A stretch of 46,876 bases of DNA from an uncultured Christensenellaceae bacterium (lineage in GTDB: Bacteria > Bacillota > Clostridia > Christensenellales > Borkfalkiaceae), in assembly GCA_910588465.1 (NCBI GenBank), contig CAJUOP010000018.1, forward strand, positions 1-46,876, written 5' to 3'. The position numbers and the translations under genes are program-made. Below the pieces are notes generated by a model that saw nothing but the letters and a program-made list of their open reading frames with translations, was not told the origin of the DNA and did no database searches. This document shows positions 25,901-33,828 of this stretch, piece by piece. Each line of letters starts with the position of its first letter. Positions within the stretch are counted from its first letter, which is position 1.

Positions 25901-27650
25901 GGCGAAAAAGCCCGGTACGAATGAAACCGATTGGGAAAATCCCGTATGGGAACAGGACGACGGAAGAAGCGGTTTGAACCCTAATTATAAGGTTGGGGAA
26001 AAAGCCCCTGTCGGTATGCTGAGCACGCAGGATGCGAAATATGCGTTCACGCAGCTGCTGATTTCCGCTTCGATGATTTCTTCTACGGGCAAAGGTTGCG
26101 ACGAGTACGGCAACGACAATACCAACTGGGCTCCCCGTGCCGCGCTTTGCAAAGACTATCTCGAGAGCATCGGCGTATCGCTTACGCCTTACCTTACCAA
26201 GGTCCTCAAAGATACGCTCTTTAACGACTGGTACAAAGAAATTTATACGCCCGTTACGGGAATTGTCGATTTGGTGACGGACATCAAAGACAAGAACCTC
26301 GAGAAGATTGATCAGCTCTCCGAAGAACAGATTAAGTTCCTCAACGAGAATTATACCACGTCGTTCAACAAAGGACACGTATTCGACGTTATCTGGAATG
26401 GTAGTGCCGACTCCGCAGTTCCGAACGGTTTGAAGGTCAAGGGAAATTGGGGACATAAAATTGCTTTGCTCATTCGCGTTCATACTACGCTGAAAGGATA
26501 TGCCTTTGTAGCACAGGCGACGGATGTGTTTGCTTCGTTCCAGACGGAACTCGACGCATTCCTTACTTCCAACGGATTCACCATTGCGGCAGACGGTTGG
26601 GGCGTTACTGTAGCTTCGCTTACCGAAAGCGAACCCGACGGATTTGTAGAGAACAAAGAGGGCACCCTCCTTCCCGACAAAACGGCGAAGTGGACGATAA
26701 ATAATGGTATTGACGCAAGCTCTGCAGAACACATGGCAGTATCGGCGAAAACCGACAGCTATCAGTTTACAGCTTCTAAGTCGGGCGACTGGGCGAGCGT
26801 TTCAGTGGCGCTTACCGGAAAATCGTTTAATGTTGCGAAAAACGCGATTTACTATGATTTAAAGGTTTCCAACGGCGGAAAGTGTGACATTGTCCTCTAT
26901 GTAAAGAACGGCGACGGTCAAGTTTACGGATATTTGGGTGAACAATTCGATACGCCCGTAAAAACGAATATCACGGGCGAAGTAAAAGGTCATGTTTCAC
27001 TGCAAAAACTTCATGATTGGTATGTCCAGAATAAACAGTTGCCGTCGGCAGAAACTCTCGAATTTGTTTATGTCCGCGTATACGTGTACGACGGAACGAC
27101 GGTTAACGTTAAATCGCTTTATGTAGACGAGCTGCCCGCAGACGAGCTTTACGGCAACGCCGGCACGAGCTATAAGCCTACGGATGTTGCGCAACTTGTC
27201 GAATATCAAGGCAACGCTACCGTTACTGTTGAAAACGGCGTAACCACGGTTCAGGCAAACGAAACGGTTTCCGTTGAAGGCGGCGATTGGGCTTACAGCC
27301 ACAACTACGAGCTCACGAACGTTATGATCGGTATGGATTCCGTAATCTATCTCGACGTAGAAGTTACGGGCAAGGCGGACATTCTCCTTTACGACAACGT
27401 GAAATATACCAATTTCAGCAGAGTAATTAAGGGAGTCGCAAGCGGTGCAGAGCTTGCAACGGGTAAGTATGCGTTAAAGCTTGCCGATTTGATTAAGTGG
27501 CACGTAGATAACAATAAGGATGCCGACTCTTACAGGGTTCTTACGACCTTATCGCTTACGAAGCTTTCTTTCTACGTAAATTCGGGCGCGACGGTTAAAG
27601 TGAACGATTTCCGTATCGTAAACGCGGCGGAAGTAACTCCCGAAGCCTGA
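22968..27650 (+). CDS. Giant repeat-containing surface lipoprotein, unknown family
   Basis: I do not recognise this 1,560-residue protein. The ATG at 22968 follows AGGAGG at ideal spacing; an in-frame TTG at 22887 lies inside the promoter. Residues 1-25 are a lipoprotein signal ending LCAC (Cys26). Residues about 60-450 form an aromatic-rich domain (WYYEDGNKLGGYNCWEPP, CYTWQPYYVIALG). Two alpha-rich modules of about 310 residues follow, one near 570 (YKGWTKPAAEASMAGYLYTE) and one near 885 (YGWEAPQGATDIKGYYYSE), clearly related. The C-terminus has two related beta domains (about 1238-1400 and 1407-1555) resembling carbohydrate-binding modules, each containing an L-W-H/L-H-D-W helix segment. 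No catalytic signature or LPXTG anchor was seen. As first gene of an ABC importer operon it is a good candidate for surface glycan capture. Codon composition becomes more AT-rich from about 25100. Confidence 0.75.
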   Translation: MNKKKVAALVLSSAMAASTVAGLCACSGGKDKFTLDGTVYNAVTANTFQASRADTRADAYVAKKANGTEIGKFKTIAAAINAAVNADVTDEIFEGKDKEPVSGSYVTKIGSEVKLFQNKNGYTPENDDQYWYYEDGNKLGGYNCWEPPISNLLQNTNHVVTQVTGKGRRTVQSWNSYSLRDPNGEEFAKNELTTEAWTLSSTMDAAVMQFVTETCSITGLDYTYDLSDVKITPPMGDAKTYAFIGCYTWQPYYVIALGLACDTSTGNWYPFHGTSRDDSFSQTEYNIGDDCVMTSTWHEDGGYFTPDSDTLTMQARTKFLKDSVGADGKDIMYQVNDYKFECEGAGAYLLRVDDSFIGNYYAGKTLGVDNVYIAICGLDVITPIKDGVKVANTDYFTGSKFENLRVTQASSYIATKEEIPDELMGVNVPDEEDRGKSFNLLMAADPSLKDEDFGNYTIFNSNAFVDYNKDNGQDVFSFRYDGSPVADNLYSAEVWNYQKQIEALSEMTIETAFDFDEEMAEIAGWYEKTDKTLPKHIGNVLDYTEYLNAKEKVVQAAKLSPEGEQAVAEFKKLSTIVPLYDYKGWTKPAAEASMAGYLYTELETFRKFKEIYDTIKDESEKNSNIFRHISKAQYTEWNSLNTAITALENDANFTARKFNLPELAANGAATEVKTRTGMNMVEDVIRLSYAIGAGKATSSDDGNSKKATHMNSDNHWTSSWHILYIILNLKEEGFNIFEDGYLGNLIATVTDENTEKLIEDVTYLYNVLKLSKYITDNGSIAIDEEIARVANKYMVGKTDFVEGGLAWNFNGSTFTGRNTKFMTYFGLIERQDWMFYIDVVTELLESKGATLTTSKKGGHLGITAEVQAAPSDLSEDAQKVVGLIKAVSPLTDKYVAYGWEAPQGATDIKGYYYSEIQAVRTAKVELDKLNKTDKAAVLANVNEAGWNAWLEEEKVIDAIIENAKWSEKAFKVPNMVNTAKKPGTNETDWENPVWEQDDGRSGLNPNYKVGEKAPVGMLSTQDAKYAFTQLLISASMISSTGKGCDEYGNDNTNWAPRAALCKDYLESIGVSLTPYLTKVLKDTLFNDWYKEIYTPVTGIVDLVTDIKDKNLEKIDQLSEEQIKFLNENYTTSFNKGHVFDVIWNGSADSAVPNGLKVKGNWGHKIALLIRVHTTLKGYAFVAQATDVFASFQTELDAFLTSNGFTIAADGWGVTVASLTESEPDGFVENKEGTLLPDKTAKWTINNGIDASSAEHMAVSAKTDSYQFTASKSGDWASVSVALTGKSFNVAKNAIYYDLKVSNGGKCDIVLYVKNGDGQVYGYLGEQFDTPVKTNITGEVKGHVSLQKLHDWYVQNKQLPSAETLEFVYVRVYVYDGTTVNVKSLYVDELPADELYGNAGTSYKPTDVAQLVEYQGNATVTVENGVTTVQANETVSVEGGDWAYSHNYELTNVMIGMDSVIYLDVEVTGKADILLYDNVKYTNFSRVIKGVASGAELATGKYALKLADLIKWHVDNNKDADSYRVLTTLSLTKLSFYVNSGATVKVNDFRIVNAAEVTPEA

Positions 27651-27678
27651 GGAAGGCAACAAACAAAACAAACTCTCG

Positions 27679-27698
27679 CCCTCCCCGCAAGGGGAGGG
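27679..27698 (+). other. GC-rich intercistronic hairpin after the giant lipoprotein
   Basis: CCCTCCCC and GGGGAGGG form a perfect 8-bp stem with a GCAA tetraloop 28 bases after the stop; flanking CTCT and AGAG can extend it. No T-tract follows, so it looks like an mRNA-stabilising or processing element, not a terminator. Confidence 0.65.
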
Positions 27699-27777
27699 GC
27701 AAAGAGAGGAACGAAACAAAAAAGTATCTGTTACATAACTTTTATATCCGCTAAAACGGATGAACACAGTCTCACGG

Positions 27778-27810
27778 CAAGCGGTAACGAAAAAAGTTTG
27801 TTACCGCTTG
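27778..27810 (+). other. 11-bp intercistronic hairpin before the solute-binding protein
   Basis: CAAGCGGTAAC (27778-27788) and GTTACCGCTTG (27800-27810) are exact complements around an 11-base loop, followed only by TTTCG. Together with the hairpin at 27679 and a small ATCCG/CGGAT stem near 27746, it gives three structures in 197 bases. It could be a weak attenuator or a 5' end stabiliser for the binding-protein message. Confidence 0.65.
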
Positions 27811-27847
27811 TTTCGAGAGACGGACATTATCGGAGGATAACCTTATT

Positions 27848-29701
27848 ATGAAAAAACCCATTGCGTTGTTGCTTGCGGGGGCAATGTTCGTTTCCGCGCT
27901 TCCCATGCTTGCGGCTTGCGCAGATAAAGTACCCGCCGAAATCGACTGGACGGTAGATTTATCCCAAAAGATCACTTTAAAGGGAATGTACCCCAACACG
28001 GCGAACAGTATGTTCCGCGAAGGAGCAAAGGTTTGCGATACGGCGAAAATTATTGAAGATAAAACCGGCTATAACATCGAATATTACGAGACCGCCCCTT
28101 TGGGAGATAACGATATACAAAGAATTCTGTCTAATGAGCAGGAATATCACTTTTTAAAGGTAGACGAGGCACAGTTTCACCCTTATTTAAATCAGGGAGG
28201 GTATCTCGATTTAACCGATCTGCTCTTTAAAACTCCCGCAGGGAGAAAGCTTTACGAAATTATCGATTTAATGCCTTACGGCTGGGATTCCGTCACTACC
28301 GTAGACGAAGAGGGGAACAAGCACATTTACGGCATTCCCGACTTCGGCTATTGCGTTATGACCGATTCCGCCCTGATTTGGAATACCGAGCACTTAAAGC
28401 AGGTAGGCTACGATCACGTTCCCGAAAACATGACGGAAGCAAACGACGCACTCGTAAAAATGCAGGCGCATTTCGGTTCAGACAAAAAAACGTACAGCGC
28501 GCTGGGGATTCCCGGTCCGCACTCGTGCGAAATCGTGCAGTTTAAAGGCGCGTTCGAAGTTCCGAATCAGTTCTATCTGGACGAAAACGGCAACGTTCAG
28601 CAGTACGTTTTCAGCGATAACCTCATGAATTATGCCAAATATTTAAATTCGCTCCGCCGTCAGAACATTATTTCACAGAACTGGCAAAAGGCGGAAGCGG
28701 CTACTACCTGCCAGTATTTTGCCGAAGGCGATCATTCGGTGGTGTATCTGCCTTACTGGCACGTGAATATGCTGTTAAACGCCTGCGTGGCGGACGGGCG
28801 TATCGGTGCGGGGAAAGATCCCAATTACGTAAAAGAAAATCTGATCGACTGGACGGTGCGTATCCGCGGCGACGGCTCGCACGGCACCGTCAATCAGGAA
28901 AAGGCGAGGACGGAAGGCGGAGAAGCGGGCGTTTCGTATTACACGGTAATTCCTCAGCACATGGCGGCGACTGCGCTGTATACGATCGACTTCCTTTCCC
29001 AAAAGCTCGAAGCGTTTGCCGACTATTACGGCGGAACCGAGGGCGTGCACTGGAACAAGGTGGATAAACCCGCCGGCGCGCCCGAATACGATCCCGAAAA
29101 CCCCGACGAAATTTTACAATACGAAGATTTCGACCATCAGCTCGTATTTTTGGAGCCCTGGGAATACACCTATCACGACTACACGCCCATTTACGAGGAC
29201 GTGCTGCAAGAGGACGGCGAAACAAAAGTAAAGACGCTGGTCGGCGCGCAGCAGGGCGAAGAAATTCACGTGACGGGCGGCGGATTTTGGGTGAAGCTTA
29301 CCGAGCGCTATCTGGATATGAAGGTCGGTATCGTGGAAAATTCGCAGTATTGCAACGGTACGAATAAAATCGTGGCGAACAGACTGTTCCACCTGCGCGA
29401 AACGGGCTTTAACGGCTGGCGCGTTGTTTCCCGCGACGACGACACCATTATTCATAACCCGATGTCCATGAGCCCTCCTATGGACCACTGGGCGCCCATC
29501 TCCATTCGTTCACGTACGATGGCAAAGGACGGCTTAAAGGCTGCGATTTCGGCAAAGACCGAAGAGAAGGCGATTTCCACCATCGAAAACACCCGCAACA
29601 GCTTAAAGACCACCAAAGTAAAGGGTTATTATCTGTGGTGCGACGATATCGTAAACGAAATGACGGCGTGGTATAGAGAAGTAAAATTAAACATGAAATA
29701 A
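27848..29701 (+). CDS. Sugar ABC transporter solute-binding lipoprotein (LplA/CUT1-like)
   Basis: The 617-residue product has a lipoprotein signal with lipobox LAAC (Cys24) and the extended form of the extracellular solute-binding fold used with LplB/YtcP-type permeases. Features include the open segments KIIEDKTGYNIEYYETAP and YLDLTDLLFKTPAGRKLYEI, and the hinge-like GIPDFGYCVMTDSALIWNTEHLKQVG, which resembles the conserved INYRKDWLDKLG block of the family. Two permease genes follow directly, so it should deliver an oligosaccharide to them. It is larger than typical family members (about 500-560 residues). The ligand is unknown but the context suggests an amino-sugar glycan. Hairpins on both sides suggest that this message is more stable than its neighbours. 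Confidence 0.88.
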   Translation: MKKPIALLLAGAMFVSALPMLAACADKVPAEIDWTVDLSQKITLKGMYPNTANSMFREGAKVCDTAKIIEDKTGYNIEYYETAPLGDNDIQRILSNEQEYHFLKVDEAQFHPYLNQGGYLDLTDLLFKTPAGRKLYEIIDLMPYGWDSVTTVDEEGNKHIYGIPDFGYCVMTDSALIWNTEHLKQVGYDHVPENMTEANDALVKMQAHFGSDKKTYSALGIPGPHSCEIVQFKGAFEVPNQFYLDENGNVQQYVFSDNLMNYAKYLNSLRRQNIISQNWQKAEAATTCQYFAEGDHSVVYLPYWHVNMLLNACVADGRIGAGKDPNYVKENLIDWTVRIRGDGSHGTVNQEKARTEGGEAGVSYYTVIPQHMAATALYTIDFLSQKLEAFADYYGGTEGVHWNKVDKPAGAPEYDPENPDEILQYEDFDHQLVFLEPWEYTYHDYTPIYEDVLQEDGETKVKTLVGAQQGEEIHVTGGGFWVKLTERYLDMKVGIVENSQYCNGTNKIVANRLFHLRETGFNGWRVVSRDDDTIIHNPMSMSPPMDHWAPISIRSRTMAKDGLKAAISAKTEEKAISTIENTRNSLKTTKVKGYYLWCDDIVNEMTAWYREVKLNMK

Positions 29702-29732
29702 TTCGGGATTTTTCCGAAAAGAACAACTGCTT

Positions 29733-29754
29733 CCCGCCCCTTTTCAGGGGCGGG
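29733..29754 (+). other. GC-rich hairpin between binding protein and permease genes
   Basis: CCCGCCCC and GGGGCGGG form a perfect 8-bp stem with a TTTTCA loop. No T-tract follows. Such a stem commonly protects the upstream binding-protein message and lowers permease expression. Confidence 0.65.
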
Positions 29755-29771
29755 CTTGCAAGGAGGAACCT

Positions 29772-30836
29772 ATGGATCAAGAAAACCGCGCAAACGGCGA
29801 AATCGTCCTCGAAGAGGGGACGAACGTGCTGGACGCATCGCTTCCGAAGCCCGAAGAACGGGAAGAAGAAAAAAAAGTCTTGTGGGAAGAGCCCGGTTAT
29901 TGGAAAACCCAGTGGAAAAGGTTGAAAAAACACCGCAGAATTTTATGGTTTATTATTCCCGCGGCGATTTTTACCTTAATCTTTTCTTATATTCCTATGG
30001 TGGGAATCTTTTATTCGTTCAAAGATCCTTCTACCTATAAAATCGTTAATGGAATGTTCGGAAGTATTTCGAGCGGGGCTTGGACTTTTCAGAATTATAT
30101 TGACATATTCGCTGATAACGGGGATATATTTTTTGCCGCCGTGGGCAACACGCTGCTCATAAACGTATTCCGACTACTGATATGTTTTCCGTTCTCTATT
30201 ATTATAGCGATTCAGCTTTCGGAGCTGAAAAGTCAGGCGCTGAGTAAAACCATCCTCATTATTATCTGTATCCCCAACTTCCTTTCCTGGGCGATCGTGG
30301 TGGGAGTTTGGTGGGGGTTGCTCGATCCGCTTCGCGGCGTATTTAGTTTTATTAACGTGCTTGCGCCGAGTACGGGGGACGTTACCACAAGCAGCGGCTG
30401 GTTTAAACCGCTCGCCGTTATCTGGTCTGCCTGGAAGGGTGCGGGCTGGGGCTGCATTATGTTCTATGCCGCCATTATGGGGATCGACAAATCCTATTAC
30501 GAATCGGCTACGCTCGAGGGCGCGAACAGATTGCAGAAAATGTGGTTCCTTACCATTCCTTCGATCATGCCGACCATCGCGCTGCTGCTCGTTTTAAACA
30601 TCAGCGGTATGCTGGGGGCGGGCTTCGAACAGATATGGACGATGATGCAATCGGATACGACGCTGAAAGACACGCAAAAGACTTTGGATACGTACATATA
30701 CGAAATATCCGTGCTCGATCAATCAAACATTCCGTTTGCGACGGCGCTTGGCGTATTTAACGGAGTTATCGCGCTTGCGCTAATGCTGATCGGCAACAAA
30801 ATTACGAGCAAGACGCTGAAACGCGGGCTTTGGTAA
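29772..30836 (+). CDS. ABC transporter permease, LplB-type
   Basis: A 354-residue membrane protein with a cytoplasmic N-terminal extension of about 55 charged residues, then about six membrane helices (first at residues 58-85: WFIIPAAIFTLIFSYIPMVGIFYSF). The EAA loop that contacts the ATPase is ESATLEGANRLQKMWFLTIPSI, starting at Glu244. It forms the translocation channel with the next gene product. AAGGAGGAACCT precedes the ATG. No ATP-binding subunit gene is present in the window, as is usual for CUT1 systems that share an MsmX-type ATPase made elsewhere. Confidence 0.93.
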   Translation: MDQENRANGEIVLEEGTNVLDASLPKPEEREEEKKVLWEEPGYWKTQWKRLKKHRRILWFIIPAAIFTLIFSYIPMVGIFYSFKDPSTYKIVNGMFGSISSGAWTFQNYIDIFADNGDIFFAAVGNTLLINVFRLLICFPFSIIIAIQLSELKSQALSKTILIIICIPNFLSWAIVVGVWWGLLDPLRGVFSFINVLAPSTGDVTTSSGWFKPLAVIWSAWKGAGWGCIMFYAAIMGIDKSYYESATLEGANRLQKMWFLTIPSIMPTIALLLVLNISGMLGAGFEQIWTMMQSDTTLKDTQKTLDTYIYEISVLDQSNIPFATALGVFNGVIALALMLIGNKITSKTLKRGLW

Positions 30837-30850
30837 GAGAGGAAACGGAC

Positions 30851-31813
30851 ATGAAAAATTTTATAAAAACTGCAACTCTCGGCACCAAAAACTTTTTTAT
30901 CCGTCTGTGGAACAAAATCAAACGGCGCTTCGAACACAATCCAAATAAAATAAAGGAGAGCAAGCTCGACTTTACGCTCTCTATCGTAAACGTGGTTTGT
31001 CTGCTGCTCGGGGTTTTAATCGTTATCTTTCCGCTTCTGAACTATTTTTCGTATGCGTTCAATAACGGATATTATAACATAGACGTCGTTTTCTTTCCTG
31101 CGAGACCCACGCTGGACGCGATCATTTACGTGATGGGCGGAGAAATGGCGGCGGAGTTCTGGCGGTCGTTTTTCAACTCGGTTATTATAACGGCAACGGT
31201 CACGATCCTTTCTAATTTAGTGGAGGCGTTGGCGGCTTACCCGCTTTCCAAATTCGATTGTCCCTTCCGCGGCGGAATCATGATGTACTTTATCATCACC
31301 ATGCTGTTTTCCGCGGGTGTTATCCCTATCTACGTATTAATGGATAGCCTCAGTTTAACCGAAACGATTTGGTCGGTCGTTCTTGTTTCGATCAGTAACG
31401 TAAGCAATCTGCTCTATTTTAAAACTTTCTTCGAAGGCTTGCCCGAGGACATCGAAGAGGCGGCGAAGCTGGACGGCGCGAACGATTTGCAGATGTTCTT
31501 CCGCATCGTAGTGCCTATGTCGCTTCCGGTCATCGGGAGCTGCTGCTTCTTTACCATCGTGGGTATGTGGAACAGCTACGGCGGCGCAATGCTCTTTATT
31601 TCGACCAATCGGGACGCATATCCGCTCGCCCTGTACATATATACGCTCGTTACCGAGTCGGGCATGATTCGCGGCGACGCCTGGGTAGAGGCAAACGTAA
31701 AAAACATTCAGTCGGCGGGTATGCTGATCAGTATTATCCCCATTCTGTGCATTTACCCGTACGTGATCCGTTATATCAAGAGCGGACTTACCATCGGGTC
31801 GGTAAAATCGTAA
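30851..31813 (+). CDS. ABC transporter permease, YtcP/LplC-type
   Basis: A 320-residue permease from the ATG at 30851, preceded by AGAGAGG; an in-frame upstream start at 30830 would overlap the previous gene. It has an N-terminal basic segment, about six membrane helices beginning near residue 42 (LSIVNVVCLLLGVLIVIFPLL), and the EAA loop IEEAAKLDGANDLQMFFRIVVP (Glu202-203). It is the second half of the heterodimeric channel. The next gene starts four bases after its stop, so the GH31 below is closely linked to import. Confidence 0.93.
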   Translation: MKNFIKTATLGTKNFFIRLWNKIKRRFEHNPNKIKESKLDFTLSIVNVVCLLLGVLIVIFPLLNYFSYAFNNGYYNIDVVFFPARPTLDAIIYVMGGEMAAEFWRSFFNSVIITATVTILSNLVEALAAYPLSKFDCPFRGGIMMYFIITMLFSAGVIPIYVLMDSLSLTETIWSVVLVSISNVSNLLYFKTFFEGLPEDIEEAAKLDGANDLQMFFRIVVPMSLPVIGSCCFFTIVGMWNSYGGAMLFISTNRDAYPLALYIYTLVTESGMIRGDAWVEANVKNIQSAGMLISIIPILCIYPYVIRYIKSGLTIGSVKS

Positions 31814-31817
31814 CGGT

Positions 31818-33809
31818 ATGAAAAAGATTTCTTCGGAACAGATAAAAAAGACGGACGACGGATTTTTGTTCGTGATCGAAAGACCGTATAAAGCGGCGTT
31901 CGGCTTCGGCGAGAAGTTCGACAGCGTGAATCAGAAGGGGAAATTCGTGCGCGCCTGCGTGCGGGAAAAGTGTTTTTATCAGGGCGAATTTACCTATTGC
32001 TCCATGCCCTTTCTGCTTACGCCGAACGGATTCGGGATTTACGTTGCAACCTATCTCGAAGTGGATTTCGACTTGCGCGAAGAGGGAAAGATCACGGTCA
32101 CTTTTCCCGTCGGCAGCAAGGGGGAGCAGGCGGAGGTTTACCTGCTGGAAGGCTCGCCCAAGGAGATCACTTCGCAGTTCCGTTCGCTTGCGGGAATGCC
32201 GAAGCTCTTCCCCAAGTGGGTGCTGGGCGCGTGGATGAGCGCCAACCGCTGGCACACGCAGGACGAAGTGGAAGAGCAGATGCGGCTTACCAAAGAGCTG
32301 AATTTTCCGCACAGCGTGCTCGTGATCGAGCCGTGGAGCGACTGCACCACCCACTTTTTGTGGCGGGGGAGCCGCTGTCCCGATTTACAGGGCGATGAAA
32401 AGACGGAATTTTCGCGGATGGATTTTTCCGCCTCCGAGCATTGGCGGGACCCCAAAGCAATGATCGCCGATATGCACGCGGACGGGCTGAAATGTCTTTT
32501 GTGGATCGTTCCCATTTACGCGCAGGGCGTCAATCTGGAAACGCCCGACAATCACGATCAGATTTTAAGGATCAACGAGTACGTAAAAAAACACAAGGAG
32601 TGTGTACTGAACGCGGACGGCACCCCGTACGAAATTCCGCACACGTGGTGTATCGAGAGCATGGTTCCCGATTTTACCAACCCCGTTGCCAAAGCGCATT
32701 GGTTCGATCATTTCGCCTATTTAAAGGAAATGGGGATCGACGGCTTCAAGACGGACGGCGGAGAGTTCATTCACGACAAAACGGTGACCTTTTACGACGG
32801 CACGACGGGCGCGGAGGGGCAGAACGCCTATTGCGAGCAGTATGCCGAAGCGTTTGCCGAATTCGTGGGGGAAGAGGGGATCGTATTCGCCCGCGCGGGC
32901 GGACAGCGCAGCCCGACGTTTTCGGTGATCTGGGCGGGGGATCAGGAGTCCACCTGGTCGGAATTCCGTTCGGTGATCAAAGCGGGACTTTCTGCGGGGC
33001 TTTCGGGCGTTAATTGCTGGGGCTTCGATATCGCGGGATTTTCGGGTTATCTTCCCTCGGCGGAGCTGTATCTCCGCGCGGTGCAGGCTGCCGCGTTCGT
33101 CCCCGTCATGCAGTGGCACAGCGATCCCGTGGGCAACGGGCGCTGCGACTTTACGGGTGCGTGGCAGATCAACGACCGCAGCCCGTGGAATATGGCAGCC
33201 TATCATAAGGACGAGAGTTTGCTGAAAATTCTGCGCGAACAGTTTTATTTGCATTACAACTTGATGCCTTACCAGTATAACTTGCAGCAGGAGGCGGCAA
33301 GCACGGGCGTTTCGCCTATGCGCCATCTGGTTTCCGAATTTCCGGACGACGAACGCGTTTACGATATCGACGACGAATTTATGCTGGGGGACGCTCTGCT
33401 GATCGCGCCCGTGCTCGAAGATTACGTCGATACGCGCAAATGCTATCTTCCCCGCGGAAGGTGGTTCGATCTGTTCACGGGCGAAGCGTTCGAGGGCGGC
33501 GAACACGAAATTCGCTTGAAGAGGGAGTCTATCCCCGTATTCATGCGGGATAATGCTTGCGTTCCTTTCAATCTTTCGGGCGGGAAGTTATGCTCGGACG
33601 TCGGGAACGGGTTAAACGAATATCGGGAGCTCACGTTTTTGATCAGCGGCTCGGGCAAGTATGAATTGAAGGACGATTTCGGCAACGAAATAGAGATCGC
33701 CTGGAACGAAAAAGAGGTTACCGTTTTAAAAAATACGCGCAACACGCCCTTTACTGCGGTGCGTATGACAAAACATTTATGGGATTCGCGCGGGGTTTCC
33801 GCGAAATGA
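31818..33809 (+). CDS. GH31-family glycosidase with KTDGGE active site
   Basis: A 663-residue cytoplasmic GH31 enzyme. The N-terminal beta domain includes GFGEKFDSVNQKG; the barrel contains WLGAWMS-like sequence, the nucleophile motif GFKTDGGEF (Asp313) and the acid/base in WAGDQESTW (Asp375), then NCWGFDIAGFSG. The K-T-D-x-G-E form is closer to alpha-xylosidase (YicI-like) and other non-glucosidase GH31 groups than to the WNDMNEP enzyme at 19704. Specificity therefore differs from the first GH31; alpha-xylose, alpha-galactose or alpha-GalNAc are possible and cannot be separated by eye. It starts four bases after the permease stop with no clear ribosome site, suggesting coupled translation. 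Confidence 0.88.
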   Translation: MKKISSEQIKKTDDGFLFVIERPYKAAFGFGEKFDSVNQKGKFVRACVREKCFYQGEFTYCSMPFLLTPNGFGIYVATYLEVDFDLREEGKITVTFPVGSKGEQAEVYLLEGSPKEITSQFRSLAGMPKLFPKWVLGAWMSANRWHTQDEVEEQMRLTKELNFPHSVLVIEPWSDCTTHFLWRGSRCPDLQGDEKTEFSRMDFSASEHWRDPKAMIADMHADGLKCLLWIVPIYAQGVNLETPDNHDQILRINEYVKKHKECVLNADGTPYEIPHTWCIESMVPDFTNPVAKAHWFDHFAYLKEMGIDGFKTDGGEFIHDKTVTFYDGTTGAEGQNAYCEQYAEAFAEFVGEEGIVFARAGGQRSPTFSVIWAGDQESTWSEFRSVIKAGLSAGLSGVNCWGFDIAGFSGYLPSAELYLRAVQAAAFVPVMQWHSDPVGNGRCDFTGAWQINDRSPWNMAAYHKDESLLKILREQFYLHYNLMPYQYNLQQEAASTGVSPMRHLVSEFPDDERVYDIDDEFMLGDALLIAPVLEDYVDTRKCYLPRGRWFDLFTGEAFEGGEHEIRLKRESIPVFMRDNACVPFNLSGGKLCSDVGNGLNEYRELTFLISGSGKYELKDDFGNEIEIAWNEKEVTVLKNTRNTPFTAVRMTKHLWDSRGVSAK

Positions 33810-33828
33810 CCGATAAGGAGAAACGAGT

